From Oscillibacter ruminantium GH1 (GTDB taxonomy: Bacteria; Bacillota; Clostridia; Oscillospirales; Oscillospiraceae): a stretch of 64,000 nt of DNA. Location: NCBI RefSeq assembly GCF_000307265.1, contig NZ_DF158899.1:62001-126000 (forward strand). The letters are read 5' to 3'. The notes below the pieces were generated by a model. That model was not told the DNA's origin and made no database searches. It saw only the letters and a list, made by a program, of their open reading frames with translations. Shown here piece after piece: positions 49,455-58,824 of the stretch; positions within the stretch are counted from its first letter, which is position 1, and each line of letters starts with the position of its first letter. A program made the translations under genes and the position numbers.

Positions 49455-50075
49455 TCAGAGCCCAGCAAGCGTGGCCGTGCGGTTGCCCTGTCCACGTTTG
49501 GACTCCTCAAATCGGTCATGCATCAGCGGAAGGAGCTTTCCAATACGGTTGAGATATGTCAGCAGGATCAGCATGAAAATCAGGGAAAGAATGTAGGAAA
49601 ACAGGACGCACAGCACCCAGCCGATCAGGATTCCAATAAAATTGACCAGAATGACCAACTGCAGCAAAATGACGGCCCGCCCCATATGATAGAGATCTGT
49701 GGCAAAATCCTGATGGCCCACATCGGCCGCCATCTTGTAAAATCCACGGAACATCAGAGAAATAATCGCCAGATCTACCAGCAGACCGAATGCCGAGTAG
49801 GCGGCTGAGAACCACAGTGAAAACTCGACGGGATTCATTCCGCTCACATGGGCGGCAGCCACCTGATAAAAGTCAATCAGGCACAGCGCAATGGAAACGG
49901 TCGTGGGGATAATTTCCAGCTTAAAATCCGCAGACAATTTGGAAAAATACAAAAAGCCGGCCAGTAACAAGCCGTATCCCAAAACATCCGGTAGAATATC
50001 AAATCCCCGCACGGTAAAATCCAGAATAATGAGAAAGTACCCCCAGAAAAATAATCGAAGTCTTTTATAGTTCAT
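49455..50075 (-). CDS. Multi-pass membrane protein of unknown function
   Basis: A 206-residue protein with about six hydrophobic helices (for example LFFWGYFLIILDFTV, VLGYGLLLAGFLYF, ILLQLVILVNFIGILIGWVLC). The C-terminal tail is basic and cytoplasmic by the positive-inside rule. I do not recognise the family. The ATG at 50075 is favoured with AGGTGG upstream. It follows the zinc-ribbon gene on the same strand. Confidence 0.65.
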   Translation of the reverse strand: MNYKRLRLFFWGYFLIILDFTVRGFDILPDVLGYGLLLAGFLYFSKLSADFKLEIIPTTVSIALCLIDFYQVAAAHVSGMNPVEFSLWFSAAYSAFGLLVDLAIISLMFRGFYKMAADVGHQDFATDLYHMGRAVILLQLVILVNFIGILIGWVLCVLFSYILSLIFMLILLTYLNRIGKLLPLMHDRFEESKRGQGNRTATLAGL

Positions 50076-50121
50076 CGTATGTAACCACCTATCGTCAATC
50101 TGCGGGCCGGAATGCCCCGCA

Positions 50122-50547
50122 TTATTTGATTCTACCGAACAGGGACGCATTCTCTGGAAGGGAAAAATTTAAAGCCCGCAGTGTGTAAAGCGTCTCCATC
50201 GCGTATTCCCGGCCCTGACACGCAGCAGCCTCCCGGCAGTTGCCCGGAACCTCCACGCGCGCGTAGTAACTGTGGTTTCGTCGTTTGCCATGCAGTGCCT
50301 TAATCAATCCCGCCACGCTCATGATGGAGTCGGATCGGCCCATGATATCCGCCGCAGTCACAGAAAAGACGGCAGCGCATTGCCCGCATCGAAATAGGAC
50401 CCGCGTGGTCAGTCCGTAAGTTTCTCTGGTCGTCCACGCAGGAATTTCTGACCTACAAAAAGGACAAGTTGGAAGGTTTTCCCCGGCAAATATTCCGATG
50501 GACGGGTCGGAGGGCACCTGACGGAACCCACTTTCGTAATCTGGCAT
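50122..50547 (-). CDS. Hypothetical zinc-ribbon protein
   Basis: A 141-residue protein. Near the N-terminus CPFCRSEIPAW and FRCGQCAAVF supply two CxxC pairs, a likely zinc ribbon. The rest (SIMSVAGLIKALHGKR, YAMETLYTLRALNFSLPENASL) is helical. A GGAGGG ribosome site precedes it. No function can be assigned. Confidence 0.6.
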   Translation of the reverse strand: MPDYESGFRQVPSDPSIGIFAGENLPTCPFCRSEIPAWTTRETYGLTTRVLFRCGQCAAVFSVTAADIMGRSDSIMSVAGLIKALHGKRRNHSYYARVEVPGNCREAAACQGREYAMETLYTLRALNFSLPENASLFGRIK

Positions 50548-50580
50548 GAATGTTTCCCTCCCGTGAAATTGGTCTGGGGT

Positions 50581-50607
50581 CGGGACTGCGGCTGCGCCGC
50601 AGTCCCG
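50581..50607. repeat. Perfect hairpin between ldcA and the zinc-ribbon gene
   Basis: A 12-bp stem CGGGACTGCGGC/GCCGCAGTCCCG with a 3-base loop right after the ldcA stop. It lacks a T run on either side; it may be a processing or weak termination site. Confidence 0.6.
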
Positions 50608-50614
50608 ATTTCAG

Positions 50615-51535
50615 TTAGGGCCTTTGAAACAATACGCTGGGGTGATCCGCGTCGATCACGCAGGTAGCCCCCAGCGGAATAGTAGCGGTTGGGGTGCAGT
50701 GCCCGGCCATAATATTGTAGATCACAGGCTTATGGTAGTCGGCAAAGAGGTCTTTGAGCAGATCCTCCCAGAGGAAGGCTGGGTTATAGTCGTTGGTGCA
50801 GTTGCTCATAGCGCCGAAAACAATCCCAGCCGCGTCATCCAGCTTGCCCGCATATTTCAGATGATACAGCAGCCGATCCAAACGCCAGATCGTTTCGTCC
50901 ACGTCCTCCATAAACAGGATTTTGCCCTTGACCTCCAGTTCATAAGGTGTACCGATGGCGGCGCACAGCAGCGTCAGATTTCCGCCCACAATCGGCGCTT
51001 TCGCGCGTCCCTTGCCCAGCGCCTTGATCGGCACGCCTTCGGGATTGGCAAGGGCTGTCTCATTTCCCATATTCAGCATGGTTTCAAAGCTGGCTCGGGT
51101 AAACGCATCATAGTCGTCCACCACGTTGGAGCTGACCATAGGGCCGTGAAACGTCACCATTTGGCACTGTTGATTAAACAGGAGATGAAAATTTGTGATA
51201 TCGCTGTACCCAATAAATGGTTTGGGGTTGCGGCGGATTACGTCCAAATCCAGTTTATCCAGCACCCGGGTGCTGGAATCGCCGCCCCGCAGACACCACA
51301 CCCCCTTTACCTCCGGGTCTGAAAAGGCCCGCATCATCTCGTCAGCCCGCTTTTCGCCGGTTCCGGCGGAATAGCCGTTTTGCAGGCATTCATCCAACGG
51401 CCGATAGATTTTTACCCGATAGCCCAAGTTCTCTACCGCACGAATGCACGATCCGATTCTCTGCGAAGAAACGGGAGAAGACGGTGCAATGATGGCAACT
51501 GTGTCTCCTTTTTTGAAAGTTTCCGGAAAAATCAT
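50615..51535 (-). CDS. ldcA: LD-carboxypeptidase family (S66) protein
   Basis: A 306-residue serine peptidase of the LdcA/MccF family. The nucleophile is in PFIGYSDITNFHL (about residue 113), with LRGGDSSTRVLDKLD before it, the glutamate region KILFMEDVDE and the histidine in NIMAGHCTPTATIPLG. LdcA trims the terminal D-Ala of muropeptide tetrapeptides; MccF relatives cleave peptide-nucleotide antibiotics. No signal peptide, so cytoplasmic muropeptide recycling or self-immunity are both possible. Confidence 0.93.
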   Translation of the reverse strand: MIFPETFKKGDTVAIIAPSSPVSSQRIGSCIRAVENLGYRVKIYRPLDECLQNGYSAGTGEKRADEMMRAFSDPEVKGVWCLRGGDSSTRVLDKLDLDVIRRNPKPFIGYSDITNFHLLFNQQCQMVTFHGPMVSSNVVDDYDAFTRASFETMLNMGNETALANPEGVPIKALGKGRAKAPIVGGNLTLLCAAIGTPYELEVKGKILFMEDVDETIWRLDRLLYHLKYAGKLDDAAGIVFGAMSNCTNDYNPAFLWEDLLKDLFADYHKPVIYNIMAGHCTPTATIPLGATCVIDADHPSVLFQRP

Positions 51536-51577
51536 ACTTGCTCCTTTCTACATCGGACAACCGGTTTATACGTAAAA

Positions 51578-52105
51578 TCAATAGCCAAAGAAAAGGTTAC
51601 AAATGAAAACAGCGACGATTAGGCTGATAAAGTCTACAATCAAACCAACAGGAATCGTATGGCGCGTCTCCTTGATGCTGACAGCGCCAAAATACACCGC
51701 CACCGCATACATGGTTGTTTCTGTGGAGCCCATGGCGATGCTGGCCATGCGGCCAATTTGGCTATCCGCGCCGTAAGTTGTCATCAGCTCAGAGGCCGCG
51801 CCGCCGGACAAGGAACGCATGATGCCCATGGGAAGAATTTCAGAGGGCATCCCGATCAGGCCGGTGATGGGACTGAGGATTGTGCTGAGAATCTGCATCG
51901 CGCCGGAAGCACGGAAAATACCAATGGCCACCAGCATGGCCACCAGATACGGAATGATGCGAACCGCGGTGGTGAAGCCTTCCTTCGCCCCGTCAACAAA
52001 GGCGGCATAAACGTTGATTCTCCGAATCAGGCCCATCAGTGGGATGAGAACCAGAAGAAACGGAACGGCGTAGTCGGAAATCGTACCTAATACAGTTTGA
52101 AACAT
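51578..52105 (-). CDS. spmB: Spore maturation protein B
   Basis: A 175-residue membrane protein with a nucleoside-recognition (Gate) domain. It shows VPFLLVLIPLMGLIRRINVYAAFVDGAKEGF and MPMGIMRSLSGGAASELMTTYGADSQIGRMASIAMGSTETTMYA-type segments, near identical in plan to B. subtilis SpmB. With SpmA it aids spore core dehydration. The frame is intact although the upstream spmA partner looks damaged. Confidence 0.94.
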   Translation of the reverse strand: MFQTVLGTISDYAVPFLLVLIPLMGLIRRINVYAAFVDGAKEGFTTAVRIIPYLVAMLVAIGIFRASGAMQILSTILSPITGLIGMPSEILPMGIMRSLSGGAASELMTTYGADSQIGRMASIAMGSTETTMYAVAVYFGAVSIKETRHTIPVGLIVDFISLIVAVFICNLFFGY

Positions 52106-52192
52106 GCAGAATCACTCCCCTTCCTCATCATTTGGCGCAGCGTTATCCGCCGCAGCTTCGTCCGAATCCGGCATCGCCTTGTAGTTTTCAAG

Positions 52193-52808
52193 TTAATAGT
52201 GCCTGGGTCTTCCGAACAGCTTGCACAGGATCACCGCGAAAACCGTGGAAATCGTGGTGGCCAAAACGATGGGGGCGAGAACTTCCGTGACGTTGGTGGA
52301 ACCGGCGCCCTGACGCAGGGCCAACACGGTGGCAGGAATCAGCGTTACCGAAGATGTATTGATTGCCAGGAACATAACCATGGCGTCCGTGGCAACGCCC
52401 TTTTTGGTGTTCAGCGTGTCCAATTCAGCCATGGCCGTCAGGCCCAGCGGCGTGGCGGCGTTTCCAAGGCCGAGGATGTTCGCCGCAATATTCATGACCA
52501 TGGAACCCATAGCGAGATGATCCTCCGGTACATCCGGGAACAGGCGCTTCATAACCCCCCCCCGCAGGGAATGCGCCAGCACCTTGACAAGTCCGGCCTT
52601 ATCGGCAATCCCCAGCAGGCCCAGCCAAAGCGTCATCACGCCAGTCAGGCTGAATGCGATATCAAAGGCAGTACCGGCAAAGTCCAGAGCAGCCTGAGAG
52701 ACGGCAGTGATGCTTCGGGTAAAGCCGGTATAGATGGTTCCCACAATAATCAGGCCAGCCCAGATCCAACTGAGTAAACCAATCTTTTCTTCTCGTCGTT
52801 TTTTTCAT
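52193..52808 (-). pseudogene. spmA: Spore maturation protein A, frameshifted at an A7 run
   Basis: The main frame (52744 down) gives 183 residues with the SpmA pattern (MTLWLGLLGIADKAGL, MNIAANILGLGNAATPLGLTAM, MVMFLAINTSSVTLIPATVLALR). The natural start is ATG at 52808 with AAGGAATG upstream, but an A7 run right after it (52799-52805) shifts the frame: with six As it would read MKKRREEKIGLLSWIWAGLIIVG and run on into the main frame. Beyond the stop at 52193 the same frame continues as LENYKAMPDSDEAAADNAA up to 15 bases before spmB, as if a sense codon became TAA. Either a decaying gene or one expressed by slippage at A7. Confidence 0.75.
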
Positions 52809-53481
52809 GATATCATTCCTTTTCCTTTTGGTTTTGGGGCTTCCGTTAAATAGAAGGGCAGGACCTTATTTAACGGGTTGCTTCTGTTTCGGCGCTCTTT
52901 CAGCAGTTTCTGCTGTCAGCGGCGCGGAAAACAGAGACGGCGGCAATTTGGCCGCCACGAAACCCGGTCATTCTGCGGAGATGTCCAAATTGCTAACGGT
53001 GGCTGCGGCAGGGCAATGCACACTTGTTCAAGTTGATCCACATTTCTCCATGGATTTCCTCCCCTATCATCCTCTTGCTCGGCTGATTGAATGTGCTTGC
53101 GTAACAAATTGACTTGTATGTTTCGTGGCTGTCCCATTAAATTTTACAACAAGGCAGGTACCAAAATACCAAAACTGCAATTTTTTGGAGAGTTTGCAAA
53201 AAAAGCTGAGCAAAGTTTATAAATGCCGCCTAAAAACATATCAAAGGTAGGCATGCGGTAATCTAAGTTTCGTGGATGTTTTGCCGCCGCGCCGGAAAAG
53301 TTTTAATTAAGCAGACAAAATTAGGATTAAACGGGATGAAAATCAGGAGAAAACGCCTGTTTATATAAAAATTGGCGTTCCACCTTTTTAATAGATTCCA
53401 CAGTCGCTAATATAATGACCTCGACTTGTATGAATCGTGTGTACCTTCCCGAAAAACTTGACAAGATGAAGGTGCTTCGCG
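52809..53481. other. Gene-poor stretch before the dcyD-like fragment
   Basis: No gene is supported over about 670 bases. One clear feature is the inverted repeat CCGTTAAATA (52843-52852) with TATTTAACGG (52867-52876). The composition changes from GC-rich to AT-rich at about 53100, in keeping with a patch of decayed or rearranged DNA. Confidence 0.5.
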
Positions 53482-53832
53482 ATGAAGATTGAAGAAATGA
53501 AAAAAGCAATGGTGGGCTATGTAAACACGCCGTTGGAACTGATGCCCGCACTGACAAAGGAATTGGGCAGGGGCCGCCTCTACATCAAGCGCGACGACAT
53601 GACCGGGATTGCCCTCGGCGGAAATAAGGCCCGGAAATTGGACTACATTGTGCAGTATGCTCTGGACAACGGCTATACGGCCCTGATGACCTTTGGGGGC
53701 GTTCAGACCAATCACGGGCGGCTGACCGCCGCAGCCGCCATTCGCTATGGCCTCAAACCGATTCTGGTTCTCAAGGGCAAAAAGCCGGATTACATGTCCG
53801 GAAATCTCCTGCTGGATCGTATGATGGGTTGC
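53482..53832 (+). pseudogene. D-cysteine desulfhydrase / ACC deaminase-like gene, N-terminal fragment
   Basis: The first 115 or so residues match the fold-type-II PLP family of DcyD (NTPLELMPALTKELG, LYIKRDDMTGIALGGNKARKLDYIV with the PLP lysine, FGGVQTNHGRLTAAAA). After NLLLDRMMG the frame enters unrelated sequence and the remaining two thirds of the enzyme are missing. The break at about 53832 joins directly to a regulator gene in another frame, so a deletion fused two genes. The fragment could not make a working enzyme. Confidence 0.85.
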
Positions 53833-55046
53833 CGCCAGCGAAATTGCGTTAAAGCTGGACGATTCCCTCTTTCTAGAAAGCACCAAGTTTCAGAAACATA
53901 CCGCCACGCTGGGCTCGGTGGACCATTCTCTGCAACAGATTTCCTCTCACAATCCGACCGTTGAGAACAAAATGGAAATTATCCTGAATTCTCTCGATCA
54001 GGGCATCGTGTTCATCGACGAAAAGGACTCCGTGAGTCTGATTAACGCTGTGGCGCGGGAGCTTCTGGCCGTTCACCGCACGGAAGTGCTGGGTCGGCCG
54101 GTGGCGAAGGCTTTTTCCTTCCTTTTGATAAAGCGCCTTACGGCCAACAGTCCGTCAAACCCACACTGATTTGTATGCGAAGCCTTAATCCGGGCATAAC
54201 TGTAATGCAGCTGCGCATCCACGGCCAGTATCTGGGCGCATTCGCGCTGTTGCAGCGGTTTGAAGAAGGCAAGAACCGCCAGAATACGCTCCATCTGCAA
54301 ATGATTCGGCAGAGTCACCGCGCCAAATATACCTTTGAGGATACCATCGGGGAATCGCCCGCCGTTCCAAGAGCCACGGAGATTGCCAAACCCATGGCCG
54401 GAAACAACGTCTCCATTCTGCTGGATGGAGAGTCCGGAACCGGAAAAACTCTTTGTGCAGGCAATCAACAACGCTTCCCCCCGGCGGAACAGCAGCTTTC
54501 GCCGTGACCTCTATTATCGCATCAACGTCATCCCCATTCATATTCCGGCCTTGCAGGAACGACGGGGCGACGTGATGCTGCTCATTGACCACTTCCAGCG
54601 CCTGCTTGGCATTCATTTCACACTGACAGAACGGGCGCAAGCCGCTATCTGGCGTCATCCTTGGAAGGGCAACATCCGAGAACTGCGCAATTGTGTGGAA
54701 TACCTCAGCTATATGGAGCTTCCGGTGGTGGATCTTGAAAATCTGCCTGCGCAGTTTCACACCATCCCCGCCGCGGGTCCTGCTGACTGGGGCCTTCTCC
54801 CCGGCGAAAAAGCCGTCTTGTTCGCACTGGGTGAAGCAGCCTTGCGGGGTAAGGGGCTTGGACGCAAAGGGGTTCAGCATATCTGCGCGGTCCGGGGCGT
54901 CTCCATGACGGAGTATGAAATTCGTCATGGACTGCAAGCGCTGCAAAACCACGGCTACACAGAGGTGGAAACGGGACGGGACGGAACGCGGCTATCGCCC
55001 GCCGGTTTGCGAAAGTATCGAAAAATTTTAGAAAAAGCGAATGAAA
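53833..55046 (+). pseudogene. Sigma-54-dependent activator, multiply disrupted
   Basis: Pieces appear in order but in shifting frames: a PAS domain (NKMEIILNSLDQGIVFIDEKDSVSLINAVAREL), a shift near 54110-54125, PFDKAPYGQQSV onward to the AAA+ Walker A GESGTGKT (about 54437), a one-base shift at 54450, FVQAINNASPRRNSS, then a direct jump to RRDLYYRINVIPIHIPALQERRGD. The GAFTGA loop and Walker B, about 130 residues, are gone. The C-terminal part (WKGNIRELRNCVEYL and beyond) survives. It is not functional. PAS-type sigma-54 activators often control amino-acid or purine catabolic genes. Confidence 0.85.
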
Positions 55047-55081
55047 ACCCGGCTGGCATTTCGATGCCAGCCGGGTTTTTG
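55047..55081 (+). terminator. Terminator behind the sigma-54 activator remnant
   Basis: ACCCGGCTGGCAT (55047-55059) and ATGCCAGCCGGGT (55064-55076) form a perfect 13-bp stem followed by TTTTT. Confidence 0.9.
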
Positions 55082-55154
55082 ATGAATCGAATGCAAGGCG
55101 CGAGGCATTGGTGCAGCGACCCAAAAGCGCCTTTAGGCGTAACGTCCAGTGGAC

Positions 55155-56372
55155 TTAGAAAACCTTTTTAATGCGTTCCACTGCGTTTTTTGTCGCCTCA
55201 GCGTCCCCGAAGGCGGTCAGCCGAACAAACCCCTCGCCTCTGGGGCCAAAGCCCACGCCGGGCGTCGTCGCCACATTGGCCTTATCCAGCAGCAGGCTGA
55301 AGAAGTCCCATGAACCCATACCGCCCGGGGCTTTGAGCCAGATATACGGCGCATTACTCCCGCCAAAGCACTGATATCCGGCGGATGCAAGACTCTCGCG
55401 GATGATCTTGGAGTTATTCCGATAGTATTCAATGGACTCCATCACTTGTGCATGGCCCTCTGGCGTGTAAATGGCGGCGGCGCCTCTTTGAATAACATAG
55501 GGAACGCCGTTAAACTTGGTGCACTGCCGGCGGTTCCATAAACCGTTCAGTTTTGTTCCACCCCGCTCCAGCTCCAGAGGAATCACGGTATAGGCACAGC
55601 GATTCCCGGTAAAACCGGCTGTTTTGGAAAAAGAACGAAATTCGATGGCACAGGTGAGCGCCCCTTCAATCTCAAAAATACTATGGGGGACTTCCGGGTC
55701 ATGAATAAATGCCTCATAAGCGGAATCATACAGGATGATGGAACCATTGGCATTGGCATAGTCCACCCATGCCTTCAACTGTTCTCGGGTCGCCACGGCG
55801 CCCGTGGGGTTGTTGGGGAAACAGAGATAAATGATGTCCACCTTTTCCTTGGGAGGCTCAGGTGAAAATCCGTTTTCTTCAACACAGGGCAGATATGTCA
55901 GCTTGCTCCAACGACCCATCTGCTCCAGATAGTCGCCTGCCCGACCGGCCATGGCGTTTGTATCCGCATACACGGGGTACACCGGGTCACACACCGCCAC
56001 GGTATTGTCCACTCCGAAAATGTCGCCGATATTGCCGCAATCGCTTTTTGCACCGTCGGAAACAAAAATTTCATCGGGGCTGATCGCCACGCCGCGGGAG
56101 GCATAATCGTTTTGGGCGATGGCCTCTCGAAGAAAAAGATAGCCCTGTTCCGGCCCATAGCCATGGAAGCCTTCAAAGGTACCCATCTCCTCCACAGCGT
56201 CGTGCATGGCCTTGATAACTGCCGGTACCAGAGGACGGGTCACATCCCCAATCGACAATTTCGTGATCCGGGCATCGGGGTGAGCGGAGGTATAGGCGGC
56301 AATCCGCTTTGCCACATCGGAGAACAGATAGCTGCCGGGCATCTTCAAAAAGTTTTCATTGACTTTTACCAT
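55155..56372 (-). CDS. dapL: LL-diaminopimelate aminotransferase
   Basis: A 405-residue class I aminotransferase that forms LL-diaminopimelate directly from tetrahydrodipicolinate, a short route to lysine and peptidoglycan. It starts [22 protein letters not shown] and has [46 protein letters not shown], and the PLP lysine in [17 protein letters not shown], all typical of DapL. The ATG at 56372 is chosen for AAGGAGG 5 bases upstream; the frame runs 12 codons further. Confidence 0.96.
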   Translation of the reverse strand: MVKVNENFLKMPGSYLFSDVAKRIAAYTSAHPDARITKLSIGDVTRPLVPAVIKAMHDAVEEMGTFEGFHGYGPEQGYLFLREAIAQNDYASRGVAISPDEIFVSDGAKSDCGNIGDIFGVDNTVAVCDPVYPVYADTNAMAGRAGDYLEQMGRWSKLTYLPCVEENGFSPEPPKEKVDIIYLCFPNNPTGAVATREQLKAWVDYANANGSIILYDSAYEAFIHDPEVPHSIFEIEGALTCAIEFRSFSKTAGFTGNRCAYTVIPLELERGGTKLNGLWNRRQCTKFNGVPYVIQRGAAAIYTPEGHAQVMESIEYYRNNSKIIRESLASAGYQCFGGSNAPYIWLKAPGGMGSWDFFSLLLDKANVATTPGVGFGPRGEGFVRLTAFGDAEATKNAVERIKKVF

Positions 56373-56503
56373 AACGGCCTCCTTTTTCTTCTGGTGTCCG
56401 CGCACCAACTTTTCAGCAGTCAGTAAAACGGTGGTCCGCCGATGTCTCTCACTGCATCCAGTCCTCAGGCCTCACAGCCTGTGGCAAATCCCTCCGCAGA
56501 TTC

Positions 56504-56533
56504 AAAGGCGTCCTTTGTGCGGTGTTGACCTAA
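56504..56533. repeat. Solo end of the dispersed element found at 40184
   Basis: AAAGGCGTCCTTTGTGCGG then TGTTGACCTAA matches the right end of the element at 40231-40263 with a few changes. No opposite end is seen close by. It lies in the dapL leader. Confidence 0.55.
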
Positions 56534-56566
56534 TAACTTTTCATGTTTTTTCGTCTTTTTATTCAT

Positions 56567-56596
56567 ATTATACAATTTTATTAGTATCCCTCACAA
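56567..56596 (-). promoter_or_regulatory. Probable dapL promoter
   Basis: On the minus strand TTGTGA (56591-56596) and consensus TATAAT (56567-56572) are 18 bases apart, giving a leader of about 190 bases. Bases 56600-57015 contain no supported gene apart from a hairpin. Confidence 0.6.
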
Positions 56597-56840
56597 CTGA
56601 CACAATGGACTCAATTTTTGAAATTAATGGACAAATTGTGCTGTTGCAACGTTCCTTTTCAAATTGGCCCGCGCGAATTTTGTATAATTATCAATTCGCT
56701 TAAAAACTTTTACAGCATACCGGTCTGCATTCTGCAATCTGACACCCCGCAACAGGCGGTTTGCCGCTCAACTCCACCACCCTTTTTGTTCAGGTAACCG
56801 CTCGTCGGTCGGGTCATGCAACGCGGTTAGGAAATAGGTT

Positions 56841-56882
56841 AGGAGGGGTCCGCCGCCCATTTTGCGGCAGACCCCTCCTTTT
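56841..56882. terminator. Strong hairpin between dapL and the gene at 57016
   Basis: AGGAGGGGTCCGCCGC (56841-56856) with GCGGCAGACCCCTCCT (56864-56879), one mismatch. It probably ends the minus-strand transcript from 57450, though T runs are short. Confidence 0.65.
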
Positions 56883-57015
56883 CCATTTTCATAAAATATC
56901 CGAAATAATCCAGTCAAAGTCCAACACGGCATATTCTAACCGGCGCTTATTTGCCTTGCGGTTGGAACGTCAGCGGCTATTTGTCAGCCGAATTTCAATC
57001 CTTCAAAAATCCGTG

Positions 57016-57450
57016 TTATCCCTTCTGCCGCGCTTTTAAGACATTTACCAGCTGCTTTTGAACCGGCAGCCATTGATGCTTGGGATACAGCCGCTCAAAC
57101 AGCTCCAGAAGCGATTTTGCATCGGCGGCGTCCAGTCCTCCTGCCAAGTTCGCCGCCGCGCCGTGAACCGCCAGCAGCATCCAATATGCCAGCTGATTTT
57201 GCTCTTGCGCAGTCGGCATTTTTAGCATATATTCCAGAATCTTCCGCGTCTGAGCGGATGATATTCCATCCCGCGCCGCCGCATCCAGCTTCAACTTGAC
57301 CGTTTCCGCAAAAATGCTGTGGCAAGGGTCCGTCTTCGGGCCTGCCGAACCGAAAATCCCCTCTCCCAGCTTCCGATTCCGCTCCAGCTGCTCTGTTTTT
57401 TCCAGATAGTCTTCGTAAATTTTTCGAATTTCCGCAAAGTATTCTGTCAT
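57016..57450 (-). CDS. Hypothetical protein
   Basis: A 144-residue, mostly helical soluble protein (TEYFAEIRKIYEDYLEKTEQLERNRKLGEGIFG, later AYWMLLAVHGAAANLAGGLD and LLELFERLYPKHQWLPVQKQLVNVLKAR). It has a good ribosome site (AAGGAGAG). I do not recognise a family. It is divergent from the nuclease lipoprotein gene. Confidence 0.65.
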   Translation of the reverse strand: MTEYFAEIRKIYEDYLEKTEQLERNRKLGEGIFGSAGPKTDPCHSIFAETVKLKLDAAARDGISSAQTRKILEYMLKMPTAQEQNQLAYWMLLAVHGAAANLAGGLDAADAKSLLELFERLYPKHQWLPVQKQLVNVLKARQKG

Positions 57451-57522
57451 TTGACGATCTCTCCTTTCAAGCTCTCATGCACACCTGACAATCAGATCGT
57501 TCTGAAATGCGCCGTTTTGCAT

Positions 57523-57551
57523 TTGAACCAACTGATAAAATGTGGTACAAT
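57523..57551 (+). promoter_or_regulatory. Promoter of the nuclease lipoprotein gene
   Basis: TTGAAC (57523-57528) and TACAAT (57546-57551) are 17 bases apart, leaving a leader of about 150 bases. Confidence 0.65.
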
Positions 57552-57709
57552 CTTCCTTGCGTCTGCTCTTTGCTGATCATCCTGCTCTCAATCATAACGC
57601 TTTGATTGCGGCGCAAAGCGCCGTTTCGCTCACGGCAGTGAAGTCTGCATTCCGCGGCGTGATAAAACCGTCATGCGGTCTTATCAAAGATTCGTATAAG
57701 GAGCCTCCC

Positions 57710-58594
57710 ATGAAAAACACGCAAAAATTCTTTCTCCCCCTGTTCCTCGCGCTGAGTCTCTTCCTTTCCGGCTGCGCACAACTTCAGCCATCCCCCTCCT
57801 TCTCTTTGGCGGACGTTCCGGATTTCTCCGACGAACCCTATGTGATTCTAAACGAAAATCAGCCGAATTTTCCCGAGGAGGACTTCACCACAGATTCCTT
57901 TGAATCGTATAGTCCGCTGGACCTGTTGGGCCGCTGCGGCGCGGCTTATGCCAACGTTGGGCTGGACACAATGCCCACGGAGGAACGGGGCGAGATCGGG
58001 CAGATCAAGCCTTCCGGCTGGCACACCGTGAAATACGACTGTGTGGACGGCAAATACCTTTACAACCGCTGCCACCTGATCGGCTATCAACTCACCGCCG
58101 AAAATGCCAACGAGGAAAATCTCATCACCGGAACCCGGTACATGAACGTCGTTGGGATGCTGCCCTTTGAAAACGAAGTGGCAGACTATGTGCAGGAGAC
58201 GGGGAACCACGTTCTCTACCGGGTCACCCCTATTTTTGAGGGCACCAACCTCGTGGCGGACGCCGTTCAAATGGAGGCCAAGTCCGTGGAGGACGAAGGC
58301 GAAGGCGTATGCTTCAATGTCTACGTCTACAATGCGCAGCCCGGCGTCGCCATCGACTATGCAAACGGTGAAAGCTGGCTGGCTGATGAGGAGCCGACAG
58401 ACAGCGTCAGCAATAGTTCTTCGGAACCTTCCGCAGGGGAAGACTACATCCTCAACACGAAGTCCATGAAATTCCACCGCCCGGACTGCTCCGGCGCGGC
58501 ATCTATGAGCGAAGTGAATCGGCAGGAATACACCGGCAGCCGGGAAACACTGATTTCTGAGGGGTATACCCCATGTGGCCAGTGCAAACCGTGA
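57710..58594 (+). CDS. Secreted DNA/RNA non-specific endonuclease lipoprotein
   Basis: A 294-residue protein. MKNTQKFFLPLFLALSLFLS then GC is a lipoprotein signal peptide. The middle is a nuclease of the EndA/NucA beta-beta-alpha-metal type: GQIKPSGWHTVKYD, then YNRCHLIGYQLTAENANEENLITGTRYMNV, where RCHLIG replaces the usual DRGH, followed by MLPFENEVADYV. From about residue 240 comes a small Cys-containing module (KSMKFHRPDCSGAASMSEVNRQEYTGSRETLISEGYTPCGQCKP) resembling the Ada-type metal-binding domain. The ATG at 57710 has AAGGAG 6 bases upstream. A role in DNA uptake or nutrient scavenging is possible. Confidence 0.88.
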   Translation: MKNTQKFFLPLFLALSLFLSGCAQLQPSPSFSLADVPDFSDEPYVILNENQPNFPEEDFTTDSFESYSPLDLLGRCGAAYANVGLDTMPTEERGEIGQIKPSGWHTVKYDCVDGKYLYNRCHLIGYQLTAENANEENLITGTRYMNVVGMLPFENEVADYVQETGNHVLYRVTPIFEGTNLVADAVQMEAKSVEDEGEGVCFNVYVYNAQPGVAIDYANGESWLADEEPTDSVSNSSSEPSAGEDYILNTKSMKFHRPDCSGAASMSEVNRQEYTGSRETLISEGYTPCGQCKP

Positions 58595-58775
58595 TAAATG
58601 GCCATCTCATGCTGAGTTCTGATAGAAACGCTGCATCCATCCGCGAGTGTTTTTTATGAAGTGAAGCGAAGGACAAAGTCGGGCTGCCGCCCGGCAAGGA
58701 CGACAACCATGCTTCGCACAAAAAAAGCCGACGAGAATCCAATGGTTTCATCAGAAATGAGTATGCATTCTCTAA
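58595..58775. other. Gene-free spacer
   Basis: About 180 bases after the nuclease gene with no supported gene; the frames open here are shadows. Confidence 0.4.
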
Positions 58776-58812
58776 AAAAGCCCCGCCATCCGATGGGATG
58801 GCGGGGCTTTTA
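58776..58812 (-). terminator. Terminator of the butyrate operon
   Basis: A perfect 15-bp stem AAAAGCCCCGCCATC/GATGGCGGGGCTTTT (58776-58790 with 58797-58811) with tracts on both sides. Confidence 0.92.
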
Positions 58813-58824
58813 CAGATAGATTCC

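Noticed and set aside
49116..49519. Minus-strand open frames over and beside tRNA-Thr
   Set aside because: Their ends (AGLEPATC) are the antisense reading of the tRNA, and they show no ribosome site or family pattern.
56373..56570. Lysine riboswitch in the dapL leader
   Set aside because: The leader lacks recognisable lysine-box core motifs and instead carries a dispersed repeat end.
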